The notes beneath the pieces are model-generated. The model did no database searches. It saw only the letters and a list, made by a program, of their open reading frames with translations, and was not told the DNA's origin. 11,317 nt of DNA from NCBI GenBank assembly GCA_007118075.1, contig SKSH01000186.1, positions 1-11,317 on the forward strand, given 5' to 3'. The position numbers were made by a program, and so were the translations under genes. Source of the DNA: Halobacteriales archaeon (GTDB taxonomy: Archaea > Halobacteriota > Halobacteria > Halobacteriales > SKSH01). Below, one piece after another: positions 6,935 to 11,317 of this stretch. The number at the start of each line of letters is the position of its first letter. The stretch's first letter is position 1.

Positions 6935-6960
6935 AGTAGCCAGTTATAACACTGACTACT
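6935..6960 (-). promoter_or_regulatory. Inverted-repeat operator candidate upstream of thi4
   Basis: A 26-base inverted repeat directly abuts the ATG of thi4. Its form is AGTAG-N-CAGT, six central bases, ACTG-N-CTACT, so 9 of the 10 outer base pairs are symmetric, as is the TA pair at the centre. An off-centre 8-base palindrome GTTATAAC (6943-6950) lies inside it. In a leaderless gene this covers positions -1 to -26, where a bound repressor would block the transcription start. ThiR is the inferred ligand; no binding consensus was checked. No second copy was found in the window, and none lies before the ThiR-like gene itself. Confidence 0.6.
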
Positions 6961-6994
6961 TCAAGGGTTCGACCGTGTTGTCGATCAACGGTAG

Positions 6995-7753
6995 TTAGTC
7001 ACTGATACCAGCTATATCGCCACTTCGAATCGCCTGAATCGCCGCATCACGGGCATGATCAGCATCGAACGCCTCGATGATCGCTCCGAGCTCGTCGGGA
7101 GCAGCCTCAGCCATTCGATCGGTGGCCTCTATCATCCGCGGAAACGCCCGAAGCAGGTTATCACAGATCGGGATCGAAGCCGCCACGCTAGACCGTGAGA
7201 GCGGATTCAGATCAATCACGATCTCCGTCTTCCCCATCGCACCAAGCGTCTCGGCTCGATCGCCATCCTCCAGGGGGATGAGGACCACGTCAGCATTGAA
7301 GATACCAGCTGAATGGACCTTGGAGCGATCGTGTGAGAGACCAGGGATCGTCTCGTCAGCACCCACTCCAAGTACGGTAGGTGCACCGTGTTCTCGCAGA
7401 TACTCGGTGATCAGTTCCACCCGCTCTTCGCTTCGATGAAAGAGATTCACCTCGATCGGCGCGTTGACCGCACGTGCGAGTTCGACGGTTGCTTCAGGAG
7501 CCAATGCAGCAACGTTCCCGTTCACCGAAATGACCGGATGGTCGGCGAGTAACATCGTGGCGGCAGCTGCCTCTGCCGCCAGTGCTGCTGAGTCGATCGT
7601 CCGTTCACCGAGTAAATAGTCGAACGCCTCACCACGACCCTGAGCGATCAATCCCTGTTGGCTGGTGAGCCCGGCCTCGACCCCCGCGACCAAACGGTCA
7701 CGAGCCCGCAACGAAGCGGCACGCGGATGATCGTCGGGTATGTCGTCTCCCAT
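6995..7753 (-). CDS. 4-phosphopantoate--beta-alanine ligase (archaeal phosphopantothenate synthetase)
   Basis: A 252-residue cytoplasmic enzyme that joins 4-phosphopantoate and beta-alanine with ATP to give 4'-phosphopantothenate, the archaeal replacement for PanC/CoaA order in CoA synthesis. Family signatures are IPDDHPRAASLRARDRLVAG (residues 5-24), GLIAQGRGEAFDYLLGE (34-50), HPVISVNGNVAAL (72-84), EVNLFHRSEER (101-111) and IVIDLNPLSRSS (178-189). The length is normal for the family. It lies 29 bases after the pantoate kinase gene on the same strand, the enzyme that supplies its substrate, so the pair is a functional unit. A TATA-like TTTAGT immediately after the kinase stop (7777-7782) suggests an additional internal leaderless promoter. 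The stop TAA at 6995 is followed 60 bases later by the thi4 start. Confidence 0.95.
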   Translation of the reverse strand: MGDDIPDDHPRAASLRARDRLVAGVEAGLTSQQGLIAQGRGEAFDYLLGERTIDSAALAAEAAAATMLLADHPVISVNGNVAALAPEATVELARAVNAPIEVNLFHRSEERVELITEYLREHGAPTVLGVGADETIPGLSHDRSKVHSAGIFNADVVLIPLEDGDRAETLGAMGKTEIVIDLNPLSRSSVAASIPICDNLLRAFPRMIEATDRMAEAAPDELGAIIEAFDADHARDAAIQAIRSGDIAGISD

Positions 7754-7776
7754 GGCAGAGTAGGGGTTCGGTTCAA

Positions 7777-7782
7777 ACTAAA
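7777..7782 (-). promoter_or_regulatory. TATA-like element of the phosphopantoate ligase gene
   Basis: TTTAGT on the - strand, 29 to 24 bases before the ATG and directly after the pantoate kinase stop codon. It could drive the ligase separately from the aspS-kinase transcript. Confidence 0.5.
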
Positions 7783-8613
7783 TCACTCCGAATCGATGAC
7801 GTGTGCCCCCGTCTCGCTAACCTGCGTGACCGTCGGTTCGAAGCCAGCACGCGAGAGTCCATCACCGAACGCGAAAACGGTGCGACCGAGCATCCCCATA
7901 CAAGCATCACCACCTACCGCAACCACCGCCTCTAGAAGCTCCCTCAGTTCCGCATCGAGGAAGCCGGCTTCATCTGCGAACCTCCGCCCAAGCTCTGCCA
8001 AATGGGGTAGAGTTGGATCCGCACGAAGCGCGCTGACACAAGTATCACCGATCTCGGTGAGTGCGTTCGTATTACCAGAAAGAATCGCTGGCGTCGACAG
8101 TGTCCCAAGTGGGAGGTACTCGACCCGCCCTGAACCAGGGACGGGTTCGATGCAACCATACGGCGGGACCCCTGGTTCGACCCTGACCGGTACCCCACCG
8201 TGAGCCTGTGCTATCACATCTCCGAGACCGGTGCCTGCCTCGACGTCGGCAATATGGGCGAGTTCAACGAGCACGTCTTCTGGTCGATCGAGATTGAAAT
8301 GGTGATCTGCCGCCAATGCTGTCGCAAGTGCCGCTGCCCCAGAGACACCAAATCCCATCCCAAGGGGGAGGTCGGTCTCGATGGTCACACCGGCCGGTAC
8401 ATCTAGTGCTGCTACCACCCGGTCGACTGCCTCGATCTCGGTCGAAACCCCGTTGAGCGTCCGTCCGTCGCCTTCGTTGACCGTGACCGTCACCCCGTCT
8501 GCGATGGTCACCCCGGCACCGCGCGATCCAGCTCGACGGGGATCGTCATCATAGTGGACACTGAAGAATGCGGTCAAGTGCCCTGGTGCGAATGCACGCC
8601 CGGTACGGGACAT
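7783..8613 (-). CDS. Pantoate kinase (GHMP family)
   Basis: A 276-residue GHMP-superfamily kinase that phosphorylates pantoate with ATP, the first step of the archaeal route to 4'-phosphopantothenate. GRAFAPGHLTAFF at residues 5-17 is the family N-terminus (the PGH motif replaces the bacterial PanK fold entirely). The ATP-binding glycine/serine-rich loop is LPLGMGFGVSGAAALATAL (82-100). AHIADVEAGTGLGDVIAQAHGG (119-140) carries the conserved catalytic-region acidic residues, and GGDACMGMLGRTVFAFG (234-250) is the third GHMP motif. The start at 8613 gives a normal N-terminus. It lies 24 bases after aspS on the same strand with no TATA-like element in the gap, so co-transcription with aspS is likely. 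The downstream ligase completes the pathway. Confidence 0.95.
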   Translation of the reverse strand: MSRTGRAFAPGHLTAFFSVHYDDDPRRAGSRGAGVTIADGVTVTVNEGDGRTLNGVSTEIEAVDRVVAALDVPAGVTIETDLPLGMGFGVSGAAALATALAADHHFNLDRPEDVLVELAHIADVEAGTGLGDVIAQAHGGVPVRVEPGVPPYGCIEPVPGSGRVEYLPLGTLSTPAILSGNTNALTEIGDTCVSALRADPTLPHLAELGRRFADEAGFLDAELRELLEAVVAVGGDACMGMLGRTVFAFGDGLSRAGFEPTVTQVSETGAHVIDSE

Positions 8614-8637
8614 GATGGTGATCGACGGCTGGCGCAG

Positions 8638-9942
8638 TTACGGCGAGAGCCGCTGGCGATCTCTGGGGAACAACACCGCCTCACGGATGTTATCGAGATC
8701 CAGCATGGTCATCACGAGGCGCTCACCACCGAGTCCGAACCCAGCATGTGGAGGCATCCCGTATCTGAACATCTCCGTGTAATATGCGAAGGCATCAGGA
8801 TCGAGGCCCTGCTGTTCGAATCCTTCGACGAGTCGTTCGTATCGGTGCTCACGTTGACCGCCCGAGGAGAGCTCCATCGCCGGATGCATGAGGTCGAACC
8901 CAGTCGACGTGGTCGGATCATCGTCGAAGTTCTTGATGTAAAACGGCTTGACCTCAGCTGGCCATTCGGTGATGAAATAATGTGCACCCATCAGTTCCCC
9001 GAGTGCCCGTTCAGCCTCGGTCGAGAGGTCGTCACCCCACACAAGAGATTCATCCAGGGCACCGCTCGCGTTGAGACGGTCGAGTGCCTCCTCGTAGGTG
9101 ATACGCTCGAATCCCCCAGATGGAAGCTCGAATCCATCGGTGAGGCCGAGCACCTCGAGCTCAGCCTGACATTCCTCTGATACACGTTCATACGCAGCTG
9201 TGACGACCGATTCAGCCATGTCCATGGCATCACTTGCCTCACAGAACGCCCCCTCGAAATCGATCGAGGTTGCCTCATTGAGGTGTCTCGGGGTATTGTG
9301 CTCCTCGGCACGGAAGATCGGCCCGATCTCGAACACGCGCTCGACATTCGAACCGGCGATCAACTGCTTGAACAGCTGCGGCGACTGGTTCATGAATGCC
9401 TCCCGACCGAAGTAGCTGATCGGGAAGAGTTCGGTCCCTCCCTCGGTCCCGGTGGCGACGATCTTCGGGGTCGTGATCTCCGTGCAATCGGCTGCTCGGA
9501 AGGCGTCCCGGACCGCCTGCAAGACGGTCGATCTGATCGAGAAAATCGCCTGGACGTCGGGTTTACGTAGGTCAAGCGTCCGGTTATCGAGTCGTGTGGG
9601 TAACTCGGCATCCACTTTTCCAGAGGGATCAAGGGGTAGCCCAGGATCGGCTTTGGCGACGAGCTCGATCGTATCCGGGATGAGTTCGATCCCCCCTGGT
9701 GCACGATCTTCGGGGCGAGCTGTCCCGATGACGGCAATCACGCTCTCCCTGGTCATCTCGGCGACCATCTCCACCGTCTCCGTTGGGAGTTCATCCTCAG
9801 AGACCGTCACCTGGAGGCGGCCGGTCCGATCGCGGAGGATGACGAATGCGATGCCGCCGAGGTCACGGATCTCGTGGACCCACCCGGCGACCCTGACCTG
9901 CTCATCTGGTTCGACTTCGGCTACTGGGGTCCGCTGCTCCAT
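8638..9942 (-). CDS. aspS: Aspartyl-tRNA synthetase, archaeal type, probably non-discriminating
   Basis: A 434-residue class II synthetase that charges tRNA-Asp with aspartate. The N-terminal OB-fold anticodon-binding domain spans about residues 1-100 (VRVAGWVHEIRDLGG at 16-30). Motif 1 lies around EITTPKIV (155-162), the aspartate/ATP site includes MNQSPQLFKQL (184-194), motif 2 is FEIGPIFRAEEHNTPRHLNE (204-223, Arg211), and motif 3 is GFGLGGERLVM (401-411). His23 and Pro82 occupy the positions that are Trp and Lys in the discriminating Thermococcus enzyme (my alignment by eye), the known signature of enzymes that also aspartylate tRNA-Asn, which an amidotransferase then converts. Length is normal for archaea. 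A TATA-like TTTTAG lies at -30 to -25, with a 9-bp inverted repeat between it and the start. Pantoate kinase follows after 24 bases. Confidence 0.96.
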   Translation of the reverse strand: MEQRTPVAEVEPDEQVRVAGWVHEIRDLGGIAFVILRDRTGRLQVTVSEDELPTETVEMVAEMTRESVIAVIGTARPEDRAPGGIELIPDTIELVAKADPGLPLDPSGKVDAELPTRLDNRTLDLRKPDVQAIFSIRSTVLQAVRDAFRAADCTEITTPKIVATGTEGGTELFPISYFGREAFMNQSPQLFKQLIAGSNVERVFEIGPIFRAEEHNTPRHLNEATSIDFEGAFCEASDAMDMAESVVTAAYERVSEECQAELEVLGLTDGFELPSGGFERITYEEALDRLNASGALDESLVWGDDLSTEAERALGELMGAHYFITEWPAEVKPFYIKNFDDDPTTSTGFDLMHPAMELSSGGQREHRYERLVEGFEQQGLDPDAFAYYTEMFRYGMPPHAGFGLGGERLVMTMLDLDNIREAVLFPRDRQRLSP

Positions 9943-9945
9943 GTC

Positions 9946-9965
9946 CCGACGGACTGGTCCGTCGG
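9946..9965. repeat. Perfect 9-bp inverted repeat between TATA element and start of aspS
   Basis: Arms CCGACGGAC (9946-9954) and GTCCGTCGG (9957-9965) are perfect inverted repeats separated by two bases. It covers -4 to -23 of aspS, downstream of its TATA-like element, so it could be an operator over the transcription start or, if the RNA has a leader, a hairpin hiding the start. It also lies 26 bases after the GGGP synthase stop, but no T-tract follows on either strand, so an intrinsic terminator is less likely. Confidence 0.5.
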
Positions 9966-9966
9966 C

Positions 9967-9972
9967 CTAAAA
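9967..9972 (-). promoter_or_regulatory. TATA-like element of aspS
   Basis: TTTTAG on the - strand, 30 to 25 bases before the aspS ATG, in an otherwise GC-rich 49-base gap after GGGP synthase. The position fits a leaderless haloarchaeal promoter. Confidence 0.5.
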
Positions 9973-9991
9973 TGCGCCGTTTCGAAGTCGT

Positions 9992-10693
9992 CTATGCGTC
10001 ATGAGCACCACGTACCGTCTCAGCAACGGCGTCGATCCCAGCATCGTGGAGGAGGTCTCCGACGACAATCACATCGGCGCATTCGGCCATCCGCCGGGCA
10101 TCATCGTAGGTTCGGATCCCCCCACCGTAGAAAAGGGTGGCTTCAGCCAAAGCATCGCGTCCGGCACCGACGAGTTCGGGATCACCGAGGGTTCCACTGT
10201 ACTCGATGTAGATGATCTTCTGACCGAGGAGTCGCTCGGCGACCATCGCATAGGCCTCGACCTCTTCGATGGTGAGATCACAGTCAGCTTCGGTGTACTT
10301 TGCCACGCTCGAGTCTGGATTGAGCACGATGTAGGCCTCCGTGGTGGTCAGATCCCATTCGATCTTTCCACCACCTGAGAGCCACGTCTTGTGTGCCCCG
10401 GTCACCCAGAACACATCACCGGCGTTGAGGACGATCGGGACGAGATACCCATCAAGCTCAGGATCGACGACGACCGCCTCTGGGTTCGAGGGCTCCTGGT
10501 AGATCGGAAGACCGAGATCGGCACAGGCATGGATGACTCGAGCCATCTTCTCGGCGGTGACTCCCGTCGTCCCGCCGAGCATCACCGCATCGGTCCCGGA
10601 ATCTCGGATGTCCTCATAGGTGACTCCGTCCGGTAACGGTTTGTCAGGATCGACCTTCAACACGTGCGACCACTCCGTCCACGGCCCGCTCAT
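9992..10693 (-). CDS. Geranylgeranylglyceryl phosphate synthase (GGGP synthase, PcrB-like TIM barrel)
   Basis: A 233-residue prenyltransferase that joins sn-glycerol 1-phosphate and geranylgeranyl diphosphate, the first committed step of archaeal ether-lipid synthesis, acting at the cytoplasmic membrane surface. Family motifs: WSHVLKVDPDKPLP (residues 8-21) with the Asp that binds Mg2+, GTDAVMLGGTTGVT (33-46), IYIEYSGTLGDP (161-172) that contacts the glycerol phosphate, LFYGGGIRTYDDA (187-199) and CADVIVVGDLL (205-215) for phosphate binding. The length fits the group of smaller haloarchaeal enzymes. A TATA-like TTTAGC lies 28 to 23 bases before the ATG, in the 48-base gap after topA, so it can be transcribed alone. 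No transmembrane segment is visible. Confidence 0.96.
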   Translation of the reverse strand: MSGPWTEWSHVLKVDPDKPLPDGVTYEDIRDSGTDAVMLGGTTGVTAEKMARVIHACADLGLPIYQEPSNPEAVVVDPELDGYLVPIVLNAGDVFWVTGAHKTWLSGGGKIEWDLTTTEAYIVLNPDSSVAKYTEADCDLTIEEVEAYAMVAERLLGQKIIYIEYSGTLGDPELVGAGRDALAEATLFYGGGIRTYDDARRMAECADVIVVGDLLHDAGIDAVAETVRGAHDA

Positions 10694-10715
10694 ACCCGTC
10701 GCTGCATCGTAATCA

Positions 10716-10721
10716 GCTAAA
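10716..10721 (-). promoter_or_regulatory. TATA-like element of the GGGP synthase gene
   Basis: TTTAGC on the - strand, 28 to 23 bases before the ATG at 10693, in the short gap after the topA stop. Leaderless spacing. Confidence 0.5.
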
Positions 10722-10741
10722 GTAGTGTCGACTTGCGAGGT

Positions 10742-11317
10742 TCAAACCTTGGCCTGCCACTGTCGGATGCGATCCTCGCTGACACCATCGATGCTCTCAG
10801 CAAGATCACCTGCAGTTGCCGACTGGAGGGCGTCTGGATCCTCGATCCCTGCATCGACGAGCTTCTTGGCCGTCGCTGGGCCGATCCCGTCGATCGATTC
10901 GAGCGAGTCCTCATCGACCCCGTCGTCAGTGAACGATTCGTAATTGCAGATCGGACAGCCAAGCTCCCAAGGATCGTCCCCATTGTGGATCACGATCCCA
11001 GGGAGCCCGTGGCGTTCGCAGATGTCATCATGTTCGACCTCGATCTCGCCATGGCGTGGGAGCGGGTACGAGGTCCGACAGTCGGGATATCGTGTGCATC
11101 CAACCAGACGAGATCCGCTCTGGAGCTGTTTCACGGCGAGTTCACCGCCATGTTCCTCACCGCAGTCGGGACACGCTCCGATGCGGTCGAGCTCGCCAGC
11201 CGCATCTGCGACACACTGTGGGCAGCCATGGGTGAAGGTACCTCGACCGGCGAGCATCCGTACCTCATGGAACCCGTGTTCCTCACACCGGTCGTCGAGG
11301 ATCGTCGGGGTCCCCTT
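10742..11317 (-). CDS. topA: DNA topoisomerase I, C-terminal zinc-finger and helix-hairpin-helix part (5'-partial)
   Basis: The frame is open to the window edge, so the N-terminus and the catalytic Tyr domain lie outside; the ATG at 11257 is internal. The 191 visible residues contain three Cys-rich zinc-ribbon-like units: CEEH followed by CPQC; CPDC followed by C-x4-C (GCTRYPDC), the topoisomerase C4 finger; and CERH followed by CPIC. They are followed by an acidic linker and a helix-hairpin-helix region (DSLESIDGIGPATAKKL and ESIDGVSEDRIRQW) that would bind DNA nonspecifically. Together this is the usual tail of haloarchaeal TopA, which relaxes negatively supercoiled DNA. The stop TGA at 10742 is 48 bases before the GGGP synthase start on the same strand. 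The unit order, not enzyme residues, supports the call. Confidence 0.9.
   Translation of the reverse strand, partial: KGTPTILDDRCEEHGFHEVRMLAGRGTFTHGCPQCVADAAGELDRIGACPDCGEEHGGELAVKQLQSGSRLVGCTRYPDCRTSYPLPRHGEIEVEHDDICERHGLPGIVIHNGDDPWELGCPICNYESFTDDGVDEDSLESIDGIGPATAKKLVDAGIEDPDALQSATAGDLAESIDGVSEDRIRQWQAKV

Noticed and set aside
6943..6950. GTTATAAC as the TATA box of thi4
   Set aside because: It lies only 9 to 16 bases before the ATG, which would put the transcript start inside the coding region with no suitable in-frame start below; it is better explained as part of the operator-like palindrome.
11255..11257. ATG 11257 as the start of a small zinc-finger protein
   Set aside because: The frame continues to the window edge with a further Cys/His unit (CEEHGFHEVR) that pairs with CPQC, as in the TopA tail.

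Overview
The window is a gene-dense piece of a haloarchaeal (class Halobacteria) chromosome. The evidence is the strongly acidic proteins, the archaeal-type enzymes (geranylgeranylglyceryl phosphate synthase, the pantoate kinase route to CoA, archaeal AspRS, a Thi4 thiazole synthase, a ThiN-domain regulator) and TTTAG-type TATA elements 23-30 bases upstream of several start codons, as expected for leaderless transcripts. The G+C content looks moderate for a haloarchaeon (roughly high 50s percent by eye). No RNA gene, CRISPR array, IS element or origin was seen.

Left part, + strand (1-3507): the 3' part of dcd (dCTP deaminase), split by a 481-residue intein inserted in its active-site motif. 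It is followed by a thiamine regulator of the ThiR type (HTH plus ThiN domain) and an overlapping SAM-dependent methyltransferase.

Middle (3498-5864): an uncharacterised Cys/His-rich archaeal protein on the - strand, convergent with the methyltransferase (10-base tail overlap) and divergent from a + strand gene for a tandem-domain SagB-type nitroreductase/dehydrogenase. These genes are the least understood here.

Right part, all - strand (6005-11317), in order of transcription from right to left: the C-terminal end of topA (5' end outside the window), GGGP synthase (first ether-lipid enzyme), aspS, pantoate kinase, 4-phosphopantoate--beta-alanine ligase (these two make 4'-phosphopantothenate for CoA), and thi4 (thiazole part of thiamine). 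aspS and pantoate kinase are probably co-transcribed. GGGP synthase, aspS and the ligase each have their own TATA-like element. thi4 is preceded by a near-perfect inverted repeat touching its start codon, the best operator candidate in the window; the ThiR-like protein about 4 kb away is the obvious candidate to bind it.

Main points of interest: the dcd intein, with Ser1, a C-terminal Ser-Asn, an internal XRE-like HTH, and a LAGLIDADG motif 1 that has lost its acidic residue; the thi4 operator; a 9-bp inverted repeat between the TATA box and start of aspS; the His23/Pro82 signature of a non-discriminating AspRS; and the orphan SagB/Cys-His protein pair. No intergenic stretch exceeds 300 bases. 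The longest, 5865-6004 between the convergent SagB-type gene and thi4, holds nothing I can recognise.
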